Shown here piece by piece: positions 1 to 8,374 of a stretch of DNA of 64,000 nt. The DNA is from Bacteroidota bacterium (GTDB lineage Bacteria; Bacteroidota; Bacteroidia; NS11-12g; UBA955): positions 29,977 to 93,976 of the forward strand of contig JAURGZ010000001.1 of NCBI GenBank assembly GCA_030833525.1. The letters run 5' to 3'. Position numbers and translations under genes: made by a program. The notes under the pieces are model-generated. The model worked only from the letters and a program-made list of their open reading frames with translations. It was not told the DNA's origin and made no database searches. Position 1 is the stretch's first letter. The number at the start of each line of letters is the position of its first letter.

Positions 1-738
1 CAAATTGAGGGCATTCGCCGCAGCTCCCGATTGGCAGCTGAAACATTGAAATACTTAGAGCCCTTCGTGGTTCCCGGCGCCAAAACGGCTGATTTGGATC
101 GCAAGGCAGAAGAGTTTGTGCGCGACCATGGGGCGATTCCGGCTACCAAAGGGTATAAGGGCTATAAGCACGCCAGCTGCATTTCCCCCAACGATGTGGT
201 GTGCCATGGGGTTCCCAATCAATACGAACTGCAGTGGGGCGACATTGTCAACATTGACATCACTACCATTTTAGATGGATTTTACGGCGATACTTGCAAA
301 ATGTACAGCGTAGGGGAAATCAGCCCATACGCGCAGAAATTGGTCGATGTAACCCGCGAGTGTTTGCGATTGGGCATGCAAGAGTGCAAACCCGATGCTC
401 GTTTGGGCAACGTGGGCTGGGCCATTGCTGAACATGCCCACAAACACGGTTACACGGTGGTCTATGAATTCTGTGGTCACGGGGTAGGTTTGAAGTTTCA
501 CGAAGACCCCGAAGTGGCGCACATTGCCGAAAAGGGCTCTGGCGTCTTGCTCAAGCCCGGCATGACCTTTACCATTGAGCCCATGATCAACGCCGGCAAG
601 GCTCGCACCAAGGTAGATCGCAAAGACGGTTGGACCGCGCGCACCATTGATGGCAAATTGTCGGCTCAATTCGAGCACACCATTTTGATTACCGAAACAG
701 GCTTCGAGGCCTTGACAGACGTATACGGAGACTTCTGA
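1..738 (+). CDS. map: Type I methionine aminopeptidase (5' end outside window)
   Basis: The frame is open from base 1 and reads IEGIRRSSRLAAETL before the TTG that the ORF track used as a start, so the true start lies upstream and the gene is 5'-partial. The enzyme removes the initiator methionine from nascent cytosolic proteins. Family marks are visible in order: CHGVPN, the metal-ligand stretches NIDITTILDGFYGDT, the catalytic-histidine segment GHGVGLKFHEDP, TIEPMINAG, and the last glutamate ligand in QFEHTILIT. This is the pita-bread metalloprotease fold. The TGA stop shares its A with the ATG of the next gene (TGATG), so the two are probably translationally coupled. No truncation is seen in the part present. 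Confidence 0.96.
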   Translation, partial: QIEGIRRSSRLAAETLKYLEPFVVPGAKTADLDRKAEEFVRDHGAIPATKGYKGYKHASCISPNDVVCHGVPNQYELQWGDIVNIDITTILDGFYGDTCKMYSVGEISPYAQKLVDVTRECLRLGMQECKPDARLGNVGWAIAEHAHKHGYTVVYEFCGHGVGLKFHEDPEVAHIAEKGSGVLLKPGMTFTIEPMINAGKARTKVDRKDGWTARTIDGKLSAQFEHTILITETGFEALTDVYGDF

Positions 739-1562
739 TGAAAATCACGCCCATTGCCACAGGTTTTTTCAAATTGGATGGAGGGGCCATGTTTGGCACC
801 GTTCCCAAGAGCATTTGGAACAAACTCAATCCCGCAGACGAAAACAACCTTTGCCAATGGGCGATGCGTTGTTTGCTCATTCAATACGGAGATCGAAACA
901 TATTAATCGATACAGGCATTGGGCGCAAACAGAGCGAGAAGTTCTTTTCTTTCTACCAGTTGAGCGGTGAAGACAGCCTGTTGAGTAGCCTGGATGCAGC
1001 GGGTCTGCAACCCTGCGATATCACCGATTTGGTGTTGACGCACCTGCATTTTGATCACGTGGGTGGGGCCGTGAGCCGAGGCGAATCAGGTGAACTGCAA
1101 CCCACCTTTGCCAATGCGGCCGTTCACGTAACCGAAGCTCAGTGGAAACACGCTCACAACAGCAATCCCCGCGAGAAAGCCTCATTCTTGGAAGAGAATT
1201 ACCAAGCATTGGCAGACCGTTTGGTGATGGTTCAAGAAGGCCAAGAGTTTTTGCCGGGGCTTGAAGCTTGTGTATTTGATGGTCATACGCTGGGAATGCT
1301 GTGTCCCATGATTCACACGGCAGAAGGTCCCCTGTTGTACGCGGCTGATTTGTACCCTTCGGTGGCGCATATTCCCGCGAACTACGTCATGGGATATGAC
1401 ATACAGCCCTTGATCACCATGCAAGAACGCTCCCGAATGAATGAGAGAGCGGTCAGCGAAGGCATTCGGTTCTTCTTTGAACACGATGCACGCTGCATCT
1501 CAGCGGCCCTAACCCAAGATGAACGAGGTCGCTTTGTGGCTTGCGACTCTGTTTTGCCCTAA
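738..1562 (+). CDS. MBL-fold metallo-hydrolase
   Basis: A 274-residue metallo-beta-lactamase-fold hydrolase. The zinc-binding motif THLHFDHVGG sits at residues 101-110, preceded by ILIDTGIG, and a later metal ligand is probably the His in FDGHTLGM. There is no signal peptide, so it is expected in the cytosol. The overall length and order resemble the quorum-quenching lactonase / YflN-like branch of the superfamily, but substrate cannot be read from sequence. The start overlaps the map stop by one base, implying one transcript. It converges on the next minus-strand gene with a 13-base gap and no clear terminator between them. Confidence 0.88.
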   Translation: MKITPIATGFFKLDGGAMFGTVPKSIWNKLNPADENNLCQWAMRCLLIQYGDRNILIDTGIGRKQSEKFFSFYQLSGEDSLLSSLDAAGLQPCDITDLVLTHLHFDHVGGAVSRGESGELQPTFANAAVHVTEAQWKHAHNSNPREKASFLEENYQALADRLVMVQEGQEFLPGLEACVFDGHTLGMLCPMIHTAEGPLLYAADLYPSVAHIPANYVMGYDIQPLITMQERSRMNERAVSEGIRFFFEHDARCISAALTQDERGRFVACDSVLP

Positions 1563-1575
1563 GGCTGAATGCCTG

Positions 1576-4362
1576 TTACTGGGCCAATCCGTATTTTTTC
1601 AAATCCAAGATTTCTCCCGTGGCCGTTTCGTACACGATGGCAATGCTTTGAATGCAGGCTTGCTGTTCAGCCGCGGTGGTAGCCGCCGAAAGCGAACCGG
1701 CACTGCGCCATTGCTTGCTGTTGTAAGCATCGCTCTTGGCTCCATACACTTGTGAACCCAATTGGTAGATGCGAGCATCTAAGGGATTGAGCTTCATGGA
1801 TTCTGTCAGGCTAGCCAAGGATTCGTCGTATTGGCCTGCTGAGGCTTCATAAGCCGCGCGCATGTAATAGCCTTCAGCATCGCCGGGGCGGCTCTCGAGA
1901 TACGTGTTCATGCAGGCTATGGCTTGGTCGAATTGGCGCAATCCGCCGTGAAACTCGGCTTTGGCAAACAAGGCCTTGCTGTATTCGGGAAACAGCTTCA
2001 AGCTGTTGTCCATGCAGATGATGGCTGAATCCATGTTCCCACTGTTGGCGTAGGCCATGCCCATGTAAAAATGGGTTTCGCTGTTGCGCGCATCGAGTTT
2101 GTGATAGGCTTTAAAATGCTCTATGCCTTCAGCAAATCGACTGCTCATGACCGCTTGAATGCCCTTGAGGTCTTCGCGGCTTTTGCGCTCAATGACCCAG
2201 CCCATGGGTTTCCCATCTACCATTGGGCTGTACAGGGTTCCCCAAACGGGAATTTCGTTGTTCAATCGCGCTTCGTCGAAGTAGGCATTGTAAAAAATAG
2301 CGTAATCCCAATCTTTACCGGCCCGGTCGTCAAAACGCGTATAACCCACGTGAACGTTGCTATCGTGGCGCATGTAATACTTGACCTGGTCCATGCCGTA
2401 GGTCAATACGGTGTATTTCTTGTTGGGGTTCTTGCGGGCAATGTTCTCCAAAAACCATTCAGAAGATGGGCGCAAGCTGGCCAGGTAATAATCCATCTCG
2501 TATTTCCCATAGGCCCCTTGGGTTCCCCCCACGGTTTCGTTGAAGTACACGTAGCTCAAGGGGTGATTTTGAGCGACAAAACTGGCGGGAAGTGCGCATC
2601 CGGCCAGGGCCAAGCCTGGAACGGCAAACGCAGCCCAGCGGGCTTTCAAGGCTTTTTCCAAGGACCAGAATCCCACGGCAGCTCCCGCTACAAAGAGGGG
2701 AAGGGTGAAGAGGATTTGGCGCAATCCGCCGTAGACCTGCGAATGGTTGTAGAAGATGTAGGCAATGGGGAAAATAGCGGCAAACAGAATCAAGCCTTGG
2801 CTGCCGTCTTTTTTCCAATAGCGGGGAAAGAACACCAAGAACAAGGCAAATCCCAACAGGCTGATCAAGGGTAAGGTGATGGCCACATACTGCATCAAAT
2901 AGGTGCGGGGAAGCATGTTGGAATCGTAAATGACACCGTCGAACAGCTGCCGAATGCTGCCCTGATAATTGGTAAAGGCTTCCAAGGCAGCGAAGGGATT
3001 GCTCAGCGGAGCATCCCAGCCATAGGGCCATGCATAGATGCCCATGAAGAAGGAAAGCAGGGCAAACAGCGCCAGGGCCACGATCCAGCGAAGTCCACCG
3101 GTCCATTTCAATCGCAAGAAGGAACCCAGCTCAATGCGACGCACGTAGCTCAGCACCCCGTACAAACCAATGATGGCGATGGAAAGCAAACCTCCAATGC
3201 GAATGGAAATGCCCAATGCGGTGAAAAACACCAAGCCCAGGGCCGTCGAAGGCTGCACCCGGGGAAATTGGCGAAAGAATTTCACCGAGTAATACAAAGA
3301 CGCTACATACCCCAAGGCGAAGGGAATGTCTTTGGGATTGTTCAGGGCTTCGCCCAGCAAGCGAGGGGTGAAAAACAGCAACAGCAGCGATATCCAGGCA
3401 TATTTCCAAGATCCACCGGTCACTTGCCGAACCAACAATGCCCCAAAAAATAGGGTAAAGAAGCCAAACATGGCGTTCCACCAGTGCCGAAATTCCATGA
3501 TGTCATCGGTGCCTACGGCATGCCCCAACAGGGTGGTAAAGGTGTCAAAACTGGACCCGTACAAGTGCATCAAACGCTCAGGGTCAACCAAAGTCGCAGT
3601 ATTGGCGCCTTCCTGAGCATAGGCCCGCGCCAAGGTGTTCATTTTTTGCCCTTTCAAAGCCAGGGTATCTACGGGTATGCTCATGCCCACCTTGTCGAGC
3701 AAGTAATTGGCCGTGAGCTTGGAATATTCGTACTGCGTGAATTCGTCACCCGAGATGGCGGCATCGCGGCTCATGGTCAACATGCCCACCAATAGCAGAA
3801 GGGCCAGGGTTAGAAAACCCGTGCGGTGCAAATTCCCGTCGACTTTTCCATAATAACGAAGGCTTCGACGGCATTTTTCGCTGAGCAGAGCCATGGCCGT
3901 GCTTTTGGAATTGGCTTTTCCCTGTTCAACTACGCGAATGGGAGCGGTTAATTTTCCTAAGGCATAATGCAAATCAGATTCAGTCGCAGGAGAGAATCCT
4001 TCTTCAGCAAAAGCCGCTGCGGCCTGAATGGGCATCCATGCCATGCGGGTATCTGAGGCGTCTTGCTCGCTGCCGTGAAACAGCGATTTCCAATCGAAAC
4101 CCGGTACCAAACTGCCGGTTCGAACCACTGCGTCACCCCGATAGGCTTCGCTCAGTTTATTGAAATCAGCTGCATTGGCCTGCCCGGTTGCAATGGCGTA
4201 AACCTCGCAGTTGGCGCTTTGAATGGCGTTTTTCCATTCGCTTAAGCTGCGGTAAACCTGGACCTTCTCAGGCCACTGGGTCTGCGATTCGCTCAACAAC
4301 CAAAGGGCCGTACTAGGGGTCTGATTTGCGGTTGTCGCTTGGGATTTCTTGCTAGAAGCCAT
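1576..4362 (-). CDS. Polytopic membrane protein, GT39-like, with C-terminal TPRs
   Basis: 928 residues. Residues about 1-170 form a soluble, unrecognised region. A first membrane segment (FLTLALLLLVGMLTM) is followed by an acidic periplasmic loop with GDEFTQYEY, the place where GT39/PMT/ArnT-like glycosyltransferases carry their catalytic acidic pair. About ten hydrophobic segments follow, with LLGEALNNPKDIPFALGY between two of them. From about residue 730 there are TPR repeats (AIICMDNSLKLFPEYSKALF, AIACMNTYLESRPGDAEGYY). I infer a polyprenyl-phosphate-sugar-dependent glycosyltransferase of the inner membrane whose TPR tail faces a partner; the acceptor is unknown. A good promoter lies just upstream (TTG-N21-TAAGTTTG). 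The gene is divergent from the oxidoreductase at 4432. Confidence 0.72.
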   Translation of the reverse strand: MASSKKSQATTANQTPSTALWLLSESQTQWPEKVQVYRSLSEWKNAIQSANCEVYAIATGQANAADFNKLSEAYRGDAVVRTGSLVPGFDWKSLFHGSEQDASDTRMAWMPIQAAAAFAEEGFSPATESDLHYALGKLTAPIRVVEQGKANSKSTAMALLSEKCRRSLRYYGKVDGNLHRTGFLTLALLLLVGMLTMSRDAAISGDEFTQYEYSKLTANYLLDKVGMSIPVDTLALKGQKMNTLARAYAQEGANTATLVDPERLMHLYGSSFDTFTTLLGHAVGTDDIMEFRHWWNAMFGFFTLFFGALLVRQVTGGSWKYAWISLLLLFFTPRLLGEALNNPKDIPFALGYVASLYYSVKFFRQFPRVQPSTALGLVFFTALGISIRIGGLLSIAIIGLYGVLSYVRRIELGSFLRLKWTGGLRWIVALALFALLSFFMGIYAWPYGWDAPLSNPFAALEAFTNYQGSIRQLFDGVIYDSNMLPRTYLMQYVAITLPLISLLGFALFLVFFPRYWKKDGSQGLILFAAIFPIAYIFYNHSQVYGGLRQILFTLPLFVAGAAVGFWSLEKALKARWAAFAVPGLALAGCALPASFVAQNHPLSYVYFNETVGGTQGAYGKYEMDYYLASLRPSSEWFLENIARKNPNKKYTVLTYGMDQVKYYMRHDSNVHVGYTRFDDRAGKDWDYAIFYNAYFDEARLNNEIPVWGTLYSPMVDGKPMGWVIERKSREDLKGIQAVMSSRFAEGIEHFKAYHKLDARNSETHFYMGMAYANSGNMDSAIICMDNSLKLFPEYSKALFAKAEFHGGLRQFDQAIACMNTYLESRPGDAEGYYMRAAYEASAGQYDESLASLTESMKLNPLDARIYQLGSQVYGAKSDAYNSKQWRSAGSLSAATTAAEQQACIQSIAIVYETATGEILDLKKYGLAQ

Positions 4363-4369
4363 AGAAAGG

Positions 4370-4401
4370 CAAACTTAATTGACACAATTGGCAATTGGCA
4401 A
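4370..4401 (-). promoter_or_regulatory. Bacteroidota-type promoter of the GT39-like/TPR gene
   Basis: On the minus strand a TTG (complement of 4399-4401) is followed after 21 bases by TAAGTTTG (complement of 4370-4377), matching the Bacteroidota sigma-A pattern of -33 TTG and -7 TAnnTTTG. The -7 box ends 7 bases before the ATG at 4362, so the 5' UTR is very short or absent. Its -33 region is interleaved with that of the divergent gene. Confidence 0.65.
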
Positions 4402-4425
4402 CTCCTTGTACAAGTTGTTTCTTTG
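4395..4425 (+). promoter_or_regulatory. Promoter of the Gfo/Idh/MocA oxidoreductase
   Basis: TTG at 4395-4397, 20 bases, then TTTCTTTG at 4418-4425, one mismatch from TAnnTTTG. The box ends 6 bases before the ATG at 4432. It shares the repeat TTGGCAATTGGCAA with the divergent promoter on the other strand, so the two may exclude each other. Confidence 0.5.
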
Positions 4426-4431
4426 CACTCA

Positions 4432-5442
4432 ATGCTAGGAATAGGAATAGTGGGCTTGGGTTACTGGGGTCCCAATTTGGTTCGCAATTTTTCAGCGGCT
4501 GCTGAAGCTGAGGTTCGCTGCGTGGCTGATCGCGACGCCGCCCGTCTTCAGAAGATTCACAGTTTGTACCCGGCGGTTGACCTGCTCAGCGAGGCCACCG
4601 AGGTCTTTCAGCGCAGCGACATCGATGCCGTGGTGCTGGCTACGCCCATCAATACCCATTTCCCATTGGCGAAAATGGCTTTAGAAGCGGGCAAGCACGT
4701 GCTGGTAGAAAAGCCTTTGGCCACAAGCCGTGCCGAAGTGTTGGAATTGATGGAAATTGCCGACCGCAAAGGCTTGCAACTCATGGTTGATCATACCTTC
4801 CTTTACACGGGGGCGGTTCAGAAAATCAAGTCGCTGGTGGATTCTGGCGAATTGGGTGAACTGCAATACTTCGATTCTACGCGCATCAACTTGGGTTTGT
4901 TCAATCCCAATTGGAGTGTGATTTGGGACCTCGCGGTACACGACTTGTCCATTTTCGATTACATCTCATCGGGGAAAAAACCGGTTGCCGTAAGCGCTAC
5001 GGGTATTTCCCATACCCAAATGGGCATTGAAGACATTGCCTACATTTCCCTGTTTTTCAACGATAGCACCATCGCTCATATCACCTCGAGCTGGATCAGC
5101 CCGGTGAAAATTCGAAAAACAATGATCGGTGGTTCGAAAAAGATGGTGATTTACGATGACGTGGAGCCTACTGAGAAAATCAAAATTTACGACAGTGGTT
5201 TTTCTGTGAGCTCTCCCGAAGACATGCACCGCTGGTTGGTCGATTACCGTTTTGGCGATATCGCCATTCCCAAAATTGCTCAAACCGAAGCCCTGCTTGG
5301 GGTTGCGCAAGATTTTGTGTCAGCCATTGTACGTGGGACTCGACCCATAAGCGACCGGGAAAGCGGGTTGAATGTGGTGACCATATTGGAAGCCGCCCAG
5401 CAAAGCGTCAAGCAGCGGGGGCAGACGGTTTCGCTGGTATAG
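4432..5442 (+). CDS. Gfo/Idh/MocA family NAD(P)-dependent oxidoreductase
   Basis: 336 residues from the ATG at 4432. I prefer this to the track's start at 4339 because MLGIGIVGLGYWGPN puts the Rossmann glycine motif at the N-terminus as the family requires, and because 4339 lies inside the opposing gene. The EKPLA motif (VLVEKPLAT) with the catalytic-region lysine and the later IWDLAVHDLSIFDYI stretch are visible. The combination YWGPNLVRNF ... FLYTGAV resembles the sugar-nucleotide branch (WlbA/WbpB-like), so a role in making a surface-glycan precursor is plausible. It sits divergent to a glycosyltransferase-like membrane protein, which fits but does not prove that. Cytosolic. Confidence 0.85.
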   Translation: MLGIGIVGLGYWGPNLVRNFSAAAEAEVRCVADRDAARLQKIHSLYPAVDLLSEATEVFQRSDIDAVVLATPINTHFPLAKMALEAGKHVLVEKPLATSRAEVLELMEIADRKGLQLMVDHTFLYTGAVQKIKSLVDSGELGELQYFDSTRINLGLFNPNWSVIWDLAVHDLSIFDYISSGKKPVAVSATGISHTQMGIEDIAYISLFFNDSTIAHITSSWISPVKIRKTMIGGSKKMVIYDDVEPTEKIKIYDSGFSVSSPEDMHRWLVDYRFGDIAIPKIAQTEALLGVAQDFVSAIVRGTRPISDRESGLNVVTILEAAQQSVKQRGQTVSLV

Positions 5443-5462
5443 GAAATTTGCATTCCGTATGC

Positions 5463-5501
5463 TAATTTTGCCGCCCATTCAAAGGAGGAACCTTTAACTT
5501 G
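5463..5501 (+). promoter_or_regulatory. rpsA -7 box, strong Shine-Dalgarno and TTG start
   Basis: TAATTTTG at 5463-5470 matches the -7 consensus; no -33 TTG was found at the right distance. AAAGGAGGAA at 5481-5490 gives eight bases complementary to the 16S rRNA tail (AAAGGAGG), ten bases before the TTG at 5499. This Shine-Dalgarno decides the start: no ATG or GTG is available until deep inside the first S1 domain. Strong Shine-Dalgarno sites are rare in this phylum. Confidence 0.75.
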
Positions 5502-7637
5502 ATTAACGAAGAAAACATTCAACAAACCGAAGAAGCTCCCGTAGTTTCTACCCCTGCGAAGGCCAAGAAGGCCGATGTACAGGTTGTGTCTGCCCACGAT
5601 GATTTCGATTGGGACGCGGACGACGCTGGATTCCAAACCTACAGCGCTACCGAGCGCCAAGCTTTGGCATCGGCTTACACCAACACCTTTAACCCCATTA
5701 CCGAAAAACAGGTAGTGAAAGGCAAAGTAGTAGCCATCAACGACAAAGACGTAGTGGTGAACATCGGCTTCAAAAGCGACGGCATGGTGCCTCGCCAAGA
5801 ATTCCGTGATGTGCCTGAGTTGGCCGTAGGGGATGACGTTGAAGTATTCATTGATATCGCTGAAGACCGCATGGGTCAATTGATTTTGAGCCGCCGCAAA
5901 GCTTTGCAAGAAACGGCTTGGGATAAGATTGTAGAAGCCCACGAAAGCGACGCTATCGTAACTGGTTTCGTGCGTTCTCGCACCAAAGGCGGTTTGGTGG
6001 TTGATGTATTCGGGTTCGATACGTTCTTGCCCGGTTCTCAAATCGATACCAAGCCTGTTCGTGATTACGACCAGTATGTAGGTAAAAACATGGATTTCAA
6101 GATTGTGAAGATCAACGACGTTTACAAAAACGTTGTGGTTTCTCACAAGGCCTTGATCGAAGACGATATTGAAGCGCAGAAATCTGAAATTTTGTCCAAG
6201 TTGGAAAAAGGACAAGTGATCGAGGGTGTCGTGAAGAACATGACCACCTTTGGTGTATTTGTTGACTTGGGTGGAATTGACGGTTTGTTGCACATCACCG
6301 ATATCTCTTGGGGCCGCATCAATCACCCTGAAGAGGTGTTGAAGTTGGACGAGAAGATCCAGGTAGTAATCTTGGATTACGACGATACCAAGAAGCGTAT
6401 TTCTTTGGGATTGAAGCAGTTGACTTCACATCCTTGGGACAATTTGGCCATCGATATTTCAGAAGGCTCCAAAGTAAAAGGCCGCGTAGTATCTGTAGCC
6501 GATTACGGAGCATTCGTAGAAATCACCCCCGGTGTAGAAGGTTTGGTTCACGTAAGCGAAATGAGCTGGAGCTCTCACTTGCGCAACCCATCAGAATACT
6601 TGCAGGTTGGTGAGGAAATCGAAGCTGTCGTTATTTCTTTGGACCGCAACGAACACAAAATGAGCTTGGGCATCAAGCAGTTGACTCAAGATCCTTGGGT
6701 TGATATCGCCGCTCGTTACCCCATCGATAGCAAGCACACCGGTTTGGTTAAGAATTTGACCTCATACGGCTTGTTCTTGGAATTGGAAGAGGGAATCGAC
6801 GGTTTGGTTCACGTTTCAGATTTGAGCTGGAACAAGAAAATCAAGCACCCCAGCGAATTCACCAAGAAAGGTGAAAAGATGGAAGTGGTTGTATTGGAAG
6901 TGGACGAAGAAAACCGCCGCTTGAGCTTGGGTCACAAGCAATTGGAGGAGAATCCTTGGGAGACCTTCGAATCCATCTTTACGATCGGATCGGTTCACCA
7001 GGGTACATTGACCTCTATCAACGACAAGGGCGCTACTGTTCAAATGCAGTATGGTGTAGAGGCATTTGCTCCTACTCGCCACTTGAAGAAAGAAGACAAC
7101 AGCGCAGCCAAAGAAGACGAAGTGATGGATTTCGAAATCATCGAGTTCAGCAAAGACGCCAAGCGCATCATCGTTTCTCACACGAATTTGTGGAAAGGTG
7201 CTGAGCGTGAGCGCGTAAAAGCTGATAAAGATGGCAAAGACAAAGCCCGTCGCAGCGCTTCTAAAGCCGTTAAGAAAATCAATCAAACCCAAGAGCGTAG
7301 CACCATGGGTGAGTTGGATGCATTGGCCGAATTGCGTGCGCAGTTTGAAAAAGCCGAGCGTTCAGCCGCCGCTGCTGCTCCCAAAGCGGAGAAAGCCGCA
7401 GCCCCAAAGGCTGAAAAAGTGGCTCCCGCTAAGGAACAAGCTTCTGTTGAGCAGGGTGATTTGAAATCTTTGAGCGGTTTGGGTCCTGCTATGGAAAAGC
7501 GTTTGAAAGAACAAGGTGTAAACAGCGTAGCTGATTTGACTGCCTTGGACGAAGCTAAGATCGCGAGCATCGTGGAAGCCGATGCCAAAATCTCAGCTGA
7601 CGCTTTGAACAAGTGGATCGCTGAAGCCAAAGGCTAA
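5499..7637 (+). CDS. rpsA: 30S ribosomal protein S1 with C-terminal helix-hairpin-helix domain
   Basis: 712 residues. An acidic N-terminal leader is followed by six S1 RNA-binding repeats: VVKGKVVAINDKDVVVNIG, AIVTGFVRSRTKGGLVVDV, GQVIEGVVKNMTTFGVFVDL, GSKVKGRVVSVADYGAFVEI, DSKHTGLVKNLTSYGLFLEL and GSVHQGTLTSINDKGATVQ. S1 binds mRNA on the 30S subunit and helps start translation. After repeat six comes an Ala/Lys/Pro linker and then about 60 residues beginning GDLKSLSGLGPAMEKRL, which read as a helix-hairpin-helix domain of the sort also fused to other Bacteroidota ribosomal proteins. E. coli S1 is 557 residues, so the extra length is the leader plus this tail. The gene is monocistronic, with its own -7 box, Shine-Dalgarno and terminator. 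Confidence 0.96.
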   Translation: MINEENIQQTEEAPVVSTPAKAKKADVQVVSAHDDFDWDADDAGFQTYSATERQALASAYTNTFNPITEKQVVKGKVVAINDKDVVVNIGFKSDGMVPRQEFRDVPELAVGDDVEVFIDIAEDRMGQLILSRRKALQETAWDKIVEAHESDAIVTGFVRSRTKGGLVVDVFGFDTFLPGSQIDTKPVRDYDQYVGKNMDFKIVKINDVYKNVVVSHKALIEDDIEAQKSEILSKLEKGQVIEGVVKNMTTFGVFVDLGGIDGLLHITDISWGRINHPEEVLKLDEKIQVVILDYDDTKKRISLGLKQLTSHPWDNLAIDISEGSKVKGRVVSVADYGAFVEITPGVEGLVHVSEMSWSSHLRNPSEYLQVGEEIEAVVISLDRNEHKMSLGIKQLTQDPWVDIAARYPIDSKHTGLVKNLTSYGLFLELEEGIDGLVHVSDLSWNKKIKHPSEFTKKGEKMEVVVLEVDEENRRLSLGHKQLEENPWETFESIFTIGSVHQGTLTSINDKGATVQMQYGVEAFAPTRHLKKEDNSAAKEDEVMDFEIIEFSKDAKRIIVSHTNLWKGAERERVKADKDGKDKARRSASKAVKKINQTQERSTMGELDALAELRAQFEKAERSAAAAAPKAEKAAAPKAEKVAPAKEQASVEQGDLKSLSGLGPAMEKRLKEQGVNSVADLTALDEAKIASIVEADAKISADALNKWIAEAKG

Positions 7638-7653
7638 TTAATTGCAATTTCTC

Positions 7654-7688
7654 AGAAAGCCCCGCCCATGGCGGGGCTTTCTTTTTTA
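7654..7688 (+). terminator. Rho-independent terminator of rpsA
   Basis: A perfect 13-bp stem AGAAAGCCCCGCC / GGCGGGGCTTTCT with a 3-base loop, followed by a T run (CTTTTTT). It sits 17 bases after the rpsA stop. Confidence 0.92.
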
Positions 7689-7729
7689 CCCCAATCCCCA
7701 ATTCTGTTGTATTTTTACCTTTCCCATCC

Positions 7730-8374
7730 ATGAATGAGCAACTGTTAGCCGCCATCGCCCTGAGTTTGCTTCACGGTTTGATTCCGAGCCATTGGTTGCC
7801 CTTGTTGGCTCTGTCCAAAAAGCAAAAGTGGTCTTTGTCTAAAACCTTAAGCTACACCGCTATGGCGGGTATGGCCCATGCTGCCAGCACCATTTTGATT
7901 GGACTCGCTTTGATTTTTGGCTTTTCAGGCGCCTTGGTCTTTCTCAGCCAAGGTCAAGAGCCCTCCAATACGAGTTTGGTTCAAGGATTGGATTACTTGC
8001 CCGCCGTTTTGTTGATGGTGGTAGGGGGTGTTTTTTTATTCAAACATTACCGACATAAGCACTTTCACGTGCACGGCATCAATAGCGATAAGAGAGGCAT
8101 TGGGTTTTTGTTGGCATTGCTATTGGCCATGTTCCTATCGCCTTGCTTGGAAATTGAAGTATTCTTCGTCACCTTGTTCGAACAACACGGTTTGTCTGCG
8201 GTTTATAAGCTCATCGCTGTTTACGGTTTCAGTACCATTCTTTCCATGTGCACGGGGGTTTGGATCATGTACAAAGGCATAGAGCGCTTTGATTCGCACA
8301 AGATTGAGCACAACGCGGGTATGATCAGCGGTTGGGTCTTGGTGCTCTCTGGTCTGATGATGTGGCCATTTTAA
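7730..8374 (+). CDS. NicO/HupE-like polytopic membrane protein, putative metal transporter
   Basis: 214 residues with about six transmembrane segments. The first helix carries HGLIPSHW, reminiscent of the metal-binding histidines in helix 1 of NicO/RcnA/HupE-type nickel-cobalt permeases. A loop between helices reads KHYRHKHFHVHG, a histidine cluster also typical of that superfamily. A later helix has the conserved-looking SPCLEIEVFF. I infer an inner-membrane transition-metal exporter or permease; LysE-type export of another substrate is the alternative. TACCTTTC at 7717-7724 is a near match to the -7 box, ending 5 bases before the ATG. The TAA stop overlaps the stop of the convergent yhhQ gene by 4 bases. 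Confidence 0.6.
   Translation: MNEQLLAAIALSLLHGLIPSHWLPLLALSKKQKWSLSKTLSYTAMAGMAHAASTILIGLALIFGFSGALVFLSQGQEPSNTSLVQGLDYLPAVLLMVVGGVFLFKHYRHKHFHVHGINSDKRGIGFLLALLLAMFLSPCLEIEVFFVTLFEQHGLSAVYKLIAVYGFSTILSMCTGVWIMYKGIERFDSHKIEHNAGMISGWVLVLSGLMMWPF

Noticed and set aside
2071-2874. 267-residue plus-strand ORF inside the GT39-like gene
   Set aside because: Shadow of the well-supported minus-strand gene; no family motif.
5280-6326. 348-residue minus-strand ORF over rpsA
   Set aside because: Antisense to the S1 repeats; composition is that of the reverse of an rpsA reading frame, with no domain, signal peptide or promoter.
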